From NCBI GenBank assembly GCA_023653785.1, contig JAMKCH010079288.1:1-64000 (forward strand): 64,000 nt of DNA. The letters run 5' to 3'. Position numbers and translations under genes: made by a program. The notes below the pieces were generated by a model. That model saw only the letters and a list, made by a program, of their open reading frames with translations. It searched no databases and had not been told where the DNA came from. Shown here piece after piece: positions 1 through 11,240 of the stretch. Each line of letters starts with the position of its first letter. Positions within the stretch are counted from its first letter, which is position 1. This stretch comes from Ophioderma brevispina. Lineage: Eukaryota > Echinodermata > Ophiuroidea > Amphilepidida > Ophiodermatidae.

Positions 1-59
1 ACCATATTTTGTCTGATTAAACACTTTAGTATGTCAGCAGACCCCTTGGCCTATGTGAC

Positions 60-115
60 ACACACACACACACCTCACGAACGCACGCGCACGCACGCAC
101 CCCCACACAGGCTGA
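60..115. repeat. (CA)n and (CGCA)n microsatellite
   Basis: A CA dinucleotide run grades into CGCA/CACG tetranucleotide units. It is a simple sequence repeat with no coding content. Confidence 0.85.
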
Positions 116-204
116 CTGACTGATACATGATTCATGCTCCAATAAGGGCTCTCCTATCATATGTAGCCCTTCGTGCTCGGGTTAAGAATCTGCCCGATGT
201 TTAA

Positions 205-545
205 TCCCCCCGGGGGGGCACTGACATTGGAAAGAGGTACTGGTATGTGCGGCCCTAATGGACACCCTTTTTGCGTCTCTCCAGCCTTTCCCAAGACCCC
301 CAGTTTTGAAGCCTAATTCAGTTTCTTAAGGTCCCCTTTTCAGAAATATTTTTTCACCTCAGAAGCTGAATTTTAGCCAAATTTCAGCATCCAGCCTGCA
401 ATTTCTCCAAAATAATTACAGTTACCAAGCCCCTACGTTCGGAGACAAAATCCGTTCCGAAAGCCCCCCAAGTTTAGGACACATTGGGGGCCGCACATCC
501 TACCTGAAAAAAAGTTGAGTGCCCCCCCCCCCCCCCCCCCCGGGT
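205..545. mobile_element. Short inverted-repeat element with CCCGGGGGG-CACT ends
   Basis: The left end reads CCCCCCGGGGGGGCACT. The right end reads AGTGCCCC...CCCGGG, so the termini are inverted copies of each other. The interior carries short CCCC-flanked motifs of the 'GGTCCCCTTTTC' type. Similar ends flank the elements at 33178-35013 and 47347-47762, so this looks like one non-autonomous family. No open reading frame is credible here. No target duplication could be defined because the ends are homopolymeric. Confidence 0.5.
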
Positions 546-2479
546 TTGTAAGAGGTGTACTAAAGGGTACCATTGTCGATGTTCCAACATGATGATGGTT
601 GTTAGTGGAAACTTTTAAATTGGCAACGATCTAAAATTGGTCGTACGTACTTGATACATGGATTATTTACTCAGTAATGGACTACTAATTCAACTCAGTA
701 ATATCCCTTGTAATTTTTTCTTTTACTGTTAAAACTTATGTTTTCTTGTCCATATGAAAGCAAGTCGAATGCATCAATAAGTTTTAATTCTCTATATAAA
801 AACATTTTCAGGTTTTTGATATCAAAAATAAAGCCATCCAAAAAACCTGCAATATATTTTTTGCAAAAATCTTTCTTTTGAAATTGAAAAAATCTGTTTT
901 AATTTTCTATCATACTTTATAATTGTAATCCTTGACTATTCAAAAAGATTCAAAGAGTAGTTTGTATGTTATGATAATGTAAAAAGAAAGTGTATTTTTT
1001 TTTGTATGAAAAGACGTTTATATCATTTTGAATAGAATTAAAGGTGCTTGTTCCATTTATGTGTATCTTGTTCTCCAGTTGATATGAGAGCCTGGCACTT
1101 GCACAATGCACATACACCCCATCAAGTACGCGTGGGAAAGAAAGCTTGCGGTTTTTGATGCTAGACGTGATAACGTATAGTGCAACGCCCTATTCAATAC
1201 TGTGCTAATATGATGGTTAACCAGTAAAACAGCATTTTTTTTGTTTACATCTTGGGGAATTAACAGGTTTGAGGGCTCAAATTTCAGGACGACAATGAGA
1301 AAAATATGGCCTTTCATCTGATATCAAAACAATCTACTTCCGGTAATCAGGGGGTCCCTAAGAAATCGAACATGGCACATTTACAGCAGTTGAAAGTATA
1401 AATATAAGTAATTTCTCCCAAACAAGCGTGTTTGCCAGCAAGCTTGAGAGTGGGCAAGGAATTGGGCGGGTAGTTGGTTGACGTCAACATATGAACACAG
1501 TCTATCACACTTTACAAGGGCAAGTGCAATGCACACTGTTGAGGTGGACCATTCTGTATACATGTTTTTGCCTTTGGTTAAGTCCACAAGGATAACCAAA
1601 CAACAAGAAATAGATGCGTTGCTCCTCTTCCACAGGTGACTCTAAATGAAGAACCAAGCATTAGTTTCAAAGTTATTGAATAACAAAGAAAAAGTACAAC
1701 AACGTGTGCAAACATCGGCAACTCGTACCCGGCCTATGATAAACATTCATGTTTGTGGGTTTTTCCTCTTTTTAATTATTTCTACAAGATGCATGTGTGG
1801 CATGTCAAATGGCCTTTGTCAAGATGAAATAAATGTTTATTAGTTGCACCCCCCACAAACAAACCACAAAAGGGAAAAAGTTCCTTTTTCCTGATTTTTT
1901 TTTATAACAAGGCAAAACTTGAGTAAATTATGACGAAAAGGCCCACTTTTTGGTGATGACATATTCAAACGTCAAAAAAAGGACCGTTTTAGGGGGATTA
2001 GGTCAATTTTCCAAAATTTTAAGGTCACATTTCAGACCCGCACACCCACGTAAAAAAATCCTGGTACGGGCCTGCTATCTAAGGCAGAGATACCACGGAT
2101 TCACAAAGGACGTTTATGTGGATACCAGAGAAACGAGCCACTAAGTATTTTAAGTCTTTATTTAGAGTGGTAAAAAAATCTCATGCCTGAGAGGGATCAC
2201 CAATGAAAGTCAGGAAAGTTTAATTTAAAGCTTGGAAGCCAAACCCTAACATTATTATTTTGATCCCAGGCCCTACAATCAATGTTGGTGAGATTAAGCT
2301 CAGAGACAAAATACATGTTTCACTGATCAGGGCGAGGGGGCTTTGGGCGAAGGTAATAGCGTGTGCCAAAATTTTTGTTGACATTGCAGTTGGACTTTTA
2401 CCATATTAAATAAGTCCATTGACAAATGAATGAACCTAGTTGTCATCAAGTTAAAGGACTATCAGTGAGTGACTAAATC
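546..2479. other. AT-rich non-coding stretch, nothing recognised
   Basis: Only short chance reading frames occur on both strands. I see no splice-bounded open segment, no RNA gene and no repeat that recurs elsewhere in the window. Confidence 0.5.
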
Positions 2480-3085
2480 AGATGCTCCCTTGTCTCCTTA
2501 AACAGAGCGCCTTCTTCCGTCCAGACTTCATCGCCCTCCCTCCCTCTGTTACCTCCTTCCTACCTCTCTCCTGCGTTTTCTCCATTCCTCTTTTTAGCCC
2601 TCTTCTGCTACCCACCTTCCTCAACTCCCTACTGCCTGGACACTTTTCACTCTCTCCTCTTTCATCCCCTCGCTATTATCTTACTTTCTTCCTGTCTGTA
2701 CTCTCCCTCCTCTCTAGCCCTCCTTTCACTTTATCAAACCGCCACTTCACTCCTTATCCCCTTTAACGACCTACCTCTCTGTTCAACCACCACGTTTGCC
2801 TTTTCAGCCCGCTCTCCTCACCTTTAGCCCCTGCTCCCCCCCCTAGTTCTAACCCTCTCACCCTCCTTCCGGCCTACTTCGTCCACCCAACCGATCAACC
2901 TCACTACCTGATCATACTCCCCCGCCTTTTCCTCACCAGTACCTCCTGTCCCCTTCTACGCTCCTACTGCCCCACCTCCGGCTCTCCCCCTTCGTCACCT
3001 ATTCTCCTCCTCCACCTATTTTCCCACGACCCCCCCCACCCTTTTGTCTTTTCTCTCTTCCGTCTCCCTACCTCCCTGTCTGCGA
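2480..3085. repeat. Polypyrimidine (CT-rich) tract of about 600 bp
   Basis: The + strand is overwhelmingly C and T, with irregular CCTC/TTCC/CTCC units and few purines. A 94-codon reading frame (2482-2766) lies here, but its Leu/Pro/Ser composition simply follows the base bias. The tract could form triplex (H-DNA). It lies about 530 bp upstream of the Gln-rich exon. Confidence 0.8.
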
Positions 3086-3097
3086 AAATTGAAAAAA

Positions 3098-3240
3098 TCA
3101 TCAAAAATCAGATTTTGCATGTTTGTAACAAGTTATGGTACCTAACATACCCTGCAAAGATAAGGCCAGAAGAAAGCTAATAAGTACAAAATCGGATATT
3201 TTAGTCAGTGTGTCCGAACGGACACTTACTACAACTGGCT
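3098..3240. repeat. Dispersed repeat, also present inverted near 54950-55110
   Basis: The segment from AAAAAATCATCAAAAATCAG to CCGAACGGACAC matches, in reverse complement, the sequence around 54950-55110. Shared blocks include the ATCAAAAA-(T)CAGATTTT start, CCTAACATACC and ACAAAATCGGA. It is a non-coding interspersed repeat of unknown class. Confidence 0.6.
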
Positions 3241-3617
3241 GACATGAATGGAGAGTTAAATCGTTGACATGCCGGGATGAATTTAGTATTCTGCCACCAC
3301 TTAAAATTCGGCACCTTTAACATGCGGTTTATTCCGGTACGTTGCCGAATTCGTCGCCTGTGGAAGAATACTAAGATTCTTTCCCTCTCCCATTTTCTTC
3401 CTTTCTGTCAAAAGTAACTTATGCGGATTCTACATGATATACCAAGATATTTCCGCCAAATTTAAAATATTTTGTCTCATCCAGATGAATCGTTTTGATA
3501 GTGGTCTTTTAACTTGTTGAATTTCTTTATTAGTTCAGTGTAGATGTACAGCCCCTAATGAAGTCACTTGTTTAGCTAGAAGTGAAATATATATTTTTTC
3601 TTTTTCCCACCTTGTAG

Positions 3618-5969
3618 GTCACACTACCAAATTCAAGGTAAATTGGAAGGTGACAGCAACCAGCGGCCGCCATCACAGAGGCAAAGTAACCCCTATGACA
3701 ACCGTAAAAACAGTCCAAGAGGTCAGGGAGAAACGATGGTGAACACCACCAGCCGAGTCCTTTGCCAATGCAAGAAGGCGCAGAAGACAATGCAAAGAGG
3801 CAGCAGACAACACCAAGGCATGCGGGGGAATCCAACATTACACCAGCAACCAGGACACAAGAGAACAATGGAATGGACAGTCATACAAACAACCTTTGCC
3901 CAGGAGCAGGAATTCCAAATTGTGCCCATCAGAAACAGGACCTTTAGGCCCTACACTTTGAAATTTTTAGTTCCTCCACAGCATTAGGATCACAATCTCA
4001 TTCTTCCTCATCAGCCACACAGCAACCTCTTCCCATGTCAAGGTGGCCCAAAGTTGAACTGCAGTTTCCCTCCCAAACGATGGCACAGACGTGACCCAAG
4101 AGCCTTGATGGCAAAATCGTCCTAGCAACAAAGTGACTGTTCCAAGTGTTCCACCATATGGCAGCAGGAGCAGCAACAGATTCAGACACAGCAGCAGCAA
4201 CTAAAGATACAACAGCGAAAACAAAAATACCAACAGCAGCAGCAACACCAACAGCAGCAACACCAACAGCAGCAAAACACCAAAAGCTAGCACCACACCA
4301 AAAGCAGCAGCAAACAGTACAAACAGCAGCAACAGTACCAACAGCAGAAACAGTACCAACAGCAGCAACAACAGCGACATCAGCAACAACAGCAGCTGCA
4401 GCACTACCAACAAGAGCAGCCAAACATGAACAGCAGCAGCAACACCAAAGGCAGCAGCAACCCCAAACAGCACCAGCAACACAACAGCATCAGCACCAAC
4501 GCGCATCAATACCAACACAGCATCAATACCAACAACAGCAGCAACACCAACAGCAGCAGCAAACCAACAGCAGCAGCAACAGCAGCAACAACAACAGTAC
4601 CAACAGCAGCAACGATGCCAACAGCAGCAAAAACACCAATGACAGCAGCAGGCAGCAAATACCAACAGCAAACAACCACAGCAGCAGCAATACCAAAAGC
4701 AGCAACCACACAACCACAGCAGCAACATTACCAAAGGAGCAGCAACATGAACAGCAGCAACAACCCCAACAGCGCAACAACAAACGTTGCAGCAACCGTA
4801 CCAACAGAACAACAGCAGCAAGCAACAACAGCAGCAGCAGCACAACAGCAGCAGCAACACCAGCAGAAGCACCAACATCAGCGTGCAGCAGGCACAACAG
4901 CAAAACAACAGCAGCAGGGTCTAGAAGTAATGCCAACAATGTCACTAGCACAATCAATGTCACATTTCCGACCCAATAATGACCCCAAGGCCACATGTTA
5001 TGGACTTCAGCAGGTGGAGGGCCACCTCCACATGGACTTTATCCAATTGGGACAATGTTGAGTACAAGCAATCCTTTAGGCTCTATTTAGCTCCTATGTG
5101 CTGGGCACAAGACCACAATTCATAGACCCAGCACATGTGGAGCCCAATGAGCAGGTTTTACAATGTCGACCAGGAAGAGCATGGCAATCAATTTGATTTT
5201 GGTGTGCCTCCCTGTGCTTAGCCCAAGACCACAATCCATGGATCCAGCACATGTGGAACCACCTCCTCCTGAGGCAGGTTTGGCCACGGACCAGAGGAAC
5301 AATCCCTTTGCTTTTAATTTGCCACATTACAAAAGTTCACTTCCAAATAGATAATAATGCTATGCCCAAACGTTTATGTAAAGAAAGGAAACAATAGGAA
5401 CAGTAAAGGAACTGCAGGTGCTACTCTATCGGAGGGCATCCAAATAGTTCCACCCACCCCGACACTTAACAGGATGTCCTCTCCTGCAGGAAGTATCGGA
5501 TCCATGGGTGTGTCTTCACCACAAGATATGACAATGTTGCAACAGAACATGATGCCCTCTCAGGTGGGTATGATGAGACCTGGAATGATGGGACCACGAA
5601 TGATGGGACCACAACGTCCCATGATGCACCCTAGTATGGGAGAACATCCCAGAATGCTCCAATCTGAAGAAAGCATGATGGCAATGATAGCAGAGCAGAG
5701 GATGATGTCACAACAACCACTGATGATGCCACCTCTACTTGATATGGAAAACATGGAGGGTCAAGTGAAAGCAGCACAAGTGCACACGTCAGAGATACCA
5801 AGGCCACCCAGTTCCTTCAATGATCCATTGGATTTGACCATGCAACCCCAGAGAGCACTGATTCCTCACCATTCAATGGGACATCATGGACCTCTACCAT
5901 TATATGGTCCCAGACCCAGGACTGGAGCAAGCACAGAAGCAAGTCCAGGACCTGCTGGAGCACCAATAG
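3618..5969 (+). CDS. Large Gln/Pro/Met-rich exon of a putative transcriptional co-regulator
   Basis: The exon starts after a pyrimidine-rich acceptor (CCCACCTTGTAG) and ends at the donor ATAG|GTAATT. In order it encodes a polar Asn/Gln/Ser region beginning SHYQIQGKLEGDSNQ, a long Gln/His/Tyr tract (4150-4915), a Pro/Gly segment with GHMLWTSAGGGPPPHGLYP, and two PAHVEP units. A clean stretch from about 5360 follows: VPPTPTLNRMSSPAGS, then Met-rich MMGPRMMGPQRPMMHP, then DPLDLTMQPQRA. At least eight one-base frame changes interrupt it, mostly in or near the CAG repeat, so the protein must be pieced together from several frames. Low-complexity Met/Pro/Gln proteins of this kind include BCL9/Legless and Mediator/chromatin co-activators. 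I see no diagnostic domain (for example no BCL9 HD1 or HD2), so I give no name. PLDLT resembles the CtBP-binding PxDLS motif. Confidence 0.65.
4150..4915 (+). repeat. CAG/CAA repeat coding for poly-Gln
   Basis: The tract has about 765 bp of CAG, CAA and CAC/TAC codons. Read in the CAN frame it gives Gln with scattered His and Tyr. It slips between the three frames every 50-150 bp, which creates artificial poly-Ala/Thr, poly-Ser/Asn and, on the other strand, poly-Leu/Cys frames. Continuity of the Q/H/Y pattern across the slips shows that Gln is the real reading. The mix of CAG and CAA suggests an old, interrupted tract. Confidence 0.85.
5100..5262 (+). repeat. Two diverged copies of a ~40 bp coding unit
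   Basis: Bases near 5102-5143 and 5217-5258 share the pattern CAAGACCACAAT-C-AT-GA-CCAGCACATGTGGA. Both encode a PRPQxxDPAHVEP block inside the Gln-rich exon. The units sit in different frames in the consensus, another sign of a one-base indel between them. Confidence 0.7.
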
Positions 5970-6439
5970 GTAATTCTCTTTTCCTCCAATTTTCATTTTT
6001 AACAACTATTTTTTTTTACCTCATCAGCCAATTTACATGTTTTTGTGTATACAGTGCATCTTTAATGAATAGGTTCTGAAATTGTGGTTTGTTTCAGAAG
6101 ACTACAGAAATAGCTTTTAAATTTTAAGGTTGGCACATTTCCTTTTTCTCCCTCCTTTTTCTTTTAGTTAATCAAATCATAGAAAAATTGGCACAAAGCA
6201 GTGAGATTAAAGGAGGCCCAAAATGTAATTTTTTAAATTTAAAAATGCATTTTGAATATCCTTTTCAATAGAAGAAAAAAATTTGGCTACAATTTTATAC
6301 CAAGACACGTTTCAGGAGTGAGTGTCTAGCTGAGTGCATGATAAATCTCCAATGTAATCAGAGTTGGCATTATGGAGCATCTTTTCTGTAAGGAGGATGG
6401 CCGGAAAATATATGAAGTGTTGATCTTGATTGAGTGACC

Positions 6440-6562
6440 TTGAGCTCCTTTGGGCTTAATAATTCAGGTGAAGGCTAATGTAAATAAAAGCTTTACAAAC
6501 ATGCAAAAATACCATTTTGAAAAATATAGGGGCGCACTTATTTTCAATGGACAGTGTCAAAG
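6440..6562 (+). mobile_element. Partial copy of the AGTGGCACTGGCACATTT element (right end only)
   Basis: The segment from AATTCAGGTGAAGGCTAATG through AAAAGCTTTACAAACATGC to GACAGTGTC matches the right-hand 120 bp of the complete copy at 9315-9826. The left part is missing or too diverged to align by eye. Confidence 0.6.
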
Positions 6563-7170
6563 GTGCAACAATATATTTGAGAAACTTCTATATATGATGT
6601 GTCATATGGAAGTGATTTCATATAGATGAGCCACTCAAAAGATTTCTTACGTTGTACTTGGCAACAGGAAATGTCTTAAAAGGAAAAGAAAAGGTGATTT
6701 TTTTTGCTTATATTTCATAAAAACAGAGGCCGAATTCCGTATTTGCTCCTACTATGATATCAAATATTTCAGAATTTTGTACCTAAGAATATTTCAGTTA
6801 ATTCTTTAGATGGGATAATTATTGATGGAAAGTTTTGCATCGTTTGAAAATCAGGACTTTTTTGGGACACCTGATATGTGGATCTCTTGTGGTACCTTTG
6901 CAAGACTCAGTTAAAAAAAAATCACATTCAAATATAATTTGGTAGTGATAATCCTTGGGGCTGGGAGACCTGGGATAAAATTTCAACACAAACAAAAAGG
7001 GATAATTTGTTGACCTGATGCTAAACTGTAAAAGAGCACTATGGGACAGTGTCAAATTTGAAAAAAAAAAAATGAACTGATTGTGGTTTTACTTGATCCG
7101 GGTGTGGGCAATGCCTGGAAGTAAGTACAGATCTGCTGTAGCCCCCAATAAGTAATTAACTGAGACTTAA

Positions 7171-9310
7171 GCAATAATCGGGAACATTTATTTGAAGAGC
7201 GCCCTTAATTTCCAAATATTTTGAGATTTTTACACGGTTGCATTGATACCTGGCTAGTTACCTGTGAGCCCTATCAAAAAAAAAATCACCCAGGAACGCT
7301 CATTAGTAAGGATCCTGATAGGGAACCGGGTTGAAAACAAAAGGGCCCTACTGGTTCCTCGAAAATGTGTATGTGTCGCAAAGGAAAGGTTCCGATAATA
7401 ATTCCGGCTGCTGGGAAACGGCTTCCAATAGGAAATAGCTGGGAAATAGCGTCATATATGTATGGTGCTACGCTTATCCTGCGTGTCGTATAGGGGGACA
7501 CACACCGTTACATCATGGAAAATCAAGTTAAATTCATCCAATTTCAGTATTTTGTTAGTATAACATTCAAATGATGTACAACACCATAGGAAAACCATAC
7601 ATTTTCTGAAACCAGAAGGTGTAAGGACTCTATATTTGCCAATTTGATGTGGTATACACCGGGTGTGCGAGAAAAACAATAGGGGTGCAAAACAAAAAAA
7701 CACATTTTTCACCTTAATATGTTACTGATGAAAAATTTGAAAGACACGTAGTACCTGCCAAGATAATTATATATTGCTTACAGGCAGAACTATAAGCTTT
7801 CAAACCATATAAATTATTGGTACATTGCAGCTTGATTAGACAAAACTGACTACGGGTGGCCAAAAATGGACACATTTTTTGGAAAAAAACGTGTGTATTA
7901 GGAAGCACAAAATTCTCATATCAAAATTCAGTAGGAAAGCATTGGTACTTGCTGGAAATCTTCAGAAGAAAACCATAACAAGATCGGACAGGTAACAAAG
8001 TAGTTTTTGTACAGGGTGGTATGAAAATGTAGATCATCTATTGTAAGACACCCATATTTGGAACATATTTTTTCGGCTTTGCTACCTTATAATCGGACGT
8101 GTTGTGGCTGACGGTTCCTTTAATTGTAAGAAATTTTGAATCAGTTAGGTATTAAGTTTAACATGTATTTACAGATGACAACACTTTCAAATGTGAAACA
8201 CATACGGGTGGTTTTCATAATTAATAAGTTCATTATGCTATATTAACCAAATATGTCATCATTCATGATCGATGTGTAACAGTAGATATTGGCCCAAAAG
8301 TTGCATTCTTGACCATCAATTCCAAACCGCAATCCTGATTTTTTGTATTCTTTTTAGTATGTAAATTACTGGCCCATCACCTCGCCCCCCCCCCCCCCCC
8401 CCATGCCAGAACAGGCCACAATGATGAAATGGAGTTAATTAGTACATTAATTAGTTCATTGGTAACTTATTATGGCTATTTAACTAATGGAAAAGGAAGG
8501 GTTAGTTTGGTCATTTAATTTAACTGTATGTATTGAATTAAAGCAGTAAAGTTGGTTGGGTTAATGCTTTGTATAGTTTGAAAAACGAATCACTAATTGC
8601 AGGATGTTGCTAAGGTAATTAATCAATCATTAAATAAGGGTGAATTTGATTAAGTACTTGGATTTTACTAACGATATGTATGGCACCTGTGCAAGAGAAA
8701 AAAATCTCCTATCACTAGTGTTGGCATTTTACTAACCATTTGAAAAGTAGTAAGCACTGTTCAAAAACCCAAATTCCCATAGACTTTAACACAGGAGGCT
8801 GCATTGCAGCTCCTGCACCGCGGCTCCTTCACAGTTGACTTTGTTATCATTTTGCTTAATTAAAACGTCAACGATTAAACTTATGTGCAAAAATAATGCA
8901 TTTTTGAAAAGAAGAATAAATAGGCTTTAAATAAGCCCAAATTTATGACAGTTGAGCAATTATTTATCTTGTAGCACTTTGCTAAACCAAAAAAAGTTAG
9001 CGCCGATGTAACGTCCTCCCAAAATCAAGTGTCCCACTATATGACACAATACCTTATCCATTAGTTGGTTTATTGGTTCAGGCAAGAGATCTTTTTCTTG
9101 AGGTGGAACTATTTCATCATGGACAGACATAAACTTAGCATTTCCAGCTCTGCCGTTCAGTACAATCTGGGATCCCAATTCTAATTACAAAATTGCTTGT
9201 TTTATGTTTGCAGGTATAGTTTCCTAGACAATTACCAACATAACTGTGCAAAAATATCAAATTTTAAAAATTGAGGGGGGGGGCACTCTTCAAAAATGTG
9301 CTGTATTGCT
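7171..9310 (+). mobile_element. TTAA-flanked element, long form of the 24953-25490 family
   Basis: The first ~330 bp (7171-7497) and last ~230 bp (9083-9310) align to the left and right halves of the compact 538 bp copy at 24953-25490. Shared blocks include GAGATTTTTACACGGTTGCATT, CCAGCTCTGCCGTT and AATCTGGGATCCCAAT. TTAA sits at both ends (7167-7170 and 9311-9314). About 1.58 kb in the middle is absent from the compact copy, so this is either a longer parental form or a nested insertion. No transposase reading frame is visible in the extra segment. Its right TTAA is also the left TTAA of the next element. Confidence 0.6.
8384..8403. repeat. Poly-C run
   Basis: This is a homopolymer C run of about 18 bases interrupted only at its edges. 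Consensus length in such runs is unreliable. Confidence 0.9.
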
Positions 9311-9314
9311 TTAA

Positions 9315-9826
9315 AGTGGCACTGGCACATTTTCACAAAATATGAAATTCCTTCAATTTACTCTCAAATGATAGTCTAGGTGATTGAAAGAATAGAGATA
9401 CATTTTACACATAAAAATAACATACTCAAAAACAGATCTAGGGAGGTTAATAAGAGGCTAAAGACATCCAGGTAATTTGTAGGCTAACTTTTAAGTTTTC
9501 TATAACTTTAATCAACAAAATGTGTATATTACACATTGATATTAAAACCACAAAGGCCACAGACCGGTCAAACAGGGTTCATGCCATGGGAAACATGCAT
9601 ACGGCCTACGTTTGCTTGTGTTAAACGCCGTTTCAGTCATCTGCTGAATTAATGTCGCCGGCGACATTAATTACAAAATCGTTCTGTTTACCCATAAGGA
9701 TGCTGATTTGGTCTTAATCATTTCAGGTGAGGGCTAATGTATATAAAAGCTTTACAACCATGCAAAAAATATGGATTTTGCAAAGATATTGAGGGCACAT
9801 TATTTTTCAAATGTGCCAGTGTCTCT
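9315..9826 (+). mobile_element. TTAA-flanked MITE, 512 bp, complete copy
   Basis: The terminal inverted repeats are AGTGGCACTGGCACATTT on the left and, in reverse complement, AGAGACACTGGCACATTT on the right (16 of 18 match). TTAA flanks both ends (9311-9314 and 9827-9830). The centre holds a perfect 24 bp palindrome, ATTAATGTCGCC/GGCGACATTAAT (9648-9671). There is no reading frame of note. A second copy lies at 53843-54372 and a fragment at 6440-6562. TTAA target choice is typical of piggyBac-like transposases, which could act in trans. Confidence 0.8.
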
Positions 9827-9923
9827 TTAATTACAAAAAGTTTCGAACTTATTCCATTAAGGATGCCAAATTCCTAGGGTGGTGGCACAATACTAAATTC
9901 TTTCCAAAACAACTTTTTTCCAG

Positions 9924-10105
9924 GTAGGGATATGATACCAAGGCTACCCAGTCCCTTCGAAGAGCCATTGGATTTGACAATGCAACCACAGAGAGCAATG
10001 AGTCCTCACCATTCAATGGGACATCATGGACTACCGTTACATGAGCCCAGACCCAGAACTGGACCAAGTCTGGAAGCAAGTCCAGGACCTGCTGGGCACA
10101 AATAG
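9924..10105 (+). CDS. Duplicated C-terminal exon of the Gln-rich gene
   Basis: After the acceptor TTTTTTCCAG the sequence reads RDMIPRLPSPFEEPLDLTMQ and continues through HHSMGHHG and PRPRTGP to ASPGPAGHK and a TAG stop at 10103-10105. It is a clear diverged copy of 5791-5969, which carries IPRPPSSF, PLDLTMQPQRA, HHSMGHHG and PRPRTGA. The 5969 donor leaves one base (G) and this acceptor supplies GT, so joining them gives Gly and keeps the frame. The second PLDLT unit could therefore be the natural C-terminus. The donor position of the first copy (ATAG|GT) is ATAG|TT here, consistent with a terminal exon. Alternatively it is a relic of a segmental duplication. Confidence 0.6.
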
Positions 10106-11133
10106 TTAATGGCTAACTTTGACCTTTACAAAAAGAGCAAATTGGAAATGTCATTTGAAAATAATGACTGATTGTGTTTGTGAAGTGAACAGGGTGTGGA
10201 GGACAACTTTTCAGTATAAGGATGCTGCCTGGATTTCTATCTCAGGCTTAGTTGGGTAAACTTTTTTCCAAGTTAGGGTGTCTTCGAACCTAAAATTTTA
10301 GACTTTGAAAGCGTTATAAGTGAATTTTGCTAAATGGTTTAACATGGCTAAAATATTAGCTTCAAGAGGCAAACTTGTTCAAACACACACATGAAACGAG
10401 GATTTCCACTTTGATACCCATGACAACTGATATAATTAAGGCAAAGAGAGAAGAAATTGTTTTGCCCAACCAAGGAGATTGGTCATTTTGTGATTTACGC
10501 ACTTCTGGAAATTCAGTAATACACATCAGATGATCATCAAGCATAATTCATATTTGGTGTTTATATATCCTTTTCCCTGAAAAATATGTGAGTACATGTA
10601 CCTTGGTAGAACTCCGTATGACCCTGCTATCCTGAAATATCACCAGTAATGGCTAAATTCCTAGAAAAAACAACATATGGCCATTATACCTGCCCAATAT
10701 ACAATGTTTTATTTAGGGTATTAGATGTCAAACTGTTTACTGTCCGGCACATGTGTCTTGTACCATTTCATTTGAGCATGTTTTGGTGGACTTGTAACTT
10801 ATTTGCAGAAAGTGGGTAATGTAAATTTTACCAATAGGGTCACAGGTCACATATGGTCATTAGGGTCAAAGGGTATATTGGTCACAGAGGTCCATTTGTG
10901 CATATAGATAAGAGTCCGGACCCTGGTTTTTCCTTAATTTAGTTTGTCATAGCATTTTATTCTGCAGACGCACTCTATGGTGATCAGAAAAATTATAGTT
11001 TATGTAAACATTGAAACCAATCGAGAAATTCTGTAAAAAACATTCTTAAAAAGTCTTTCTTTTCAAAAAAAACTTACTACTACTTATAAGTAACGGAAAA
11101 AGTTGTTTTCCTCCTATATACAATAGCTAAAAC
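10106..11133. other. Non-coding stretch, nothing recognised
   Basis: If 9924-10105 is terminal, the 3' untranslated region would begin here. I see no gene, no array and no inverted repeat in this kilobase. Confidence 0.4.
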
Positions 11134-11240
11134 AGGGGTTCTCAATAGGCGGGGAGGCGGCCCGCGGGCCAATCCAGCCCTCTAACCATGACTTTTTTGC
11201 CCTAATTGACTTGTTGCTCAAAATATATAAAGGAAACATA
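11134..11240 (+). mobile_element. hAT-like terminal sequence, element incomplete
   Basis: CAGGGGTTCTCAA followed by GGCGGCCCGCGGGCC is the typical start of hAT-superfamily non-autonomous elements. I did not find the matching inverted end (TTGAGAACCCCTG) nearby, so the 3' boundary is unknown and this may be a truncated copy. Confidence 0.45.

Larger units (their letters stand above)
5970..9923 (+). other. Inferred intron between the Gln-rich exon and the duplicated exon
   Basis: The stretch starts GTAATT and ends in a pyrimidine-rich acceptor (ACTTTTTTCCAG). It contains no recognisable exon. It is largely AT-rich and filled by TTAA-type transposons (6440-6562, 7171-9310, 9315-9826). If splicing skips this junction, the first exon reads on in frame to a stop at 6079 with a hydrophobic tail. 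Confidence 0.5.

Noticed and set aside
2482..2766. 94-codon Leu/Pro/Ser frame
   Set aside because: It lies wholly within the polypyrimidine tract, and no codon structure is visible beyond base bias.
4146..4996. Long overlapping frames giving poly-Ala/Thr, poly-Ser/Asn (+) and poly-Leu/Cys (-)
   Set aside because: All are other-frame readings of the CAG/CAA tract. Only the Gln/His/Tyr reading continues sensibly into the flanking coding sequence.
3618..5969. Naming the Gln-rich exon as BCL9/Legless
   Set aside because: Composition and MMGP/PRMM runs are similar, but neither of the diagnostic homology domains is visible, so the name is not supported.
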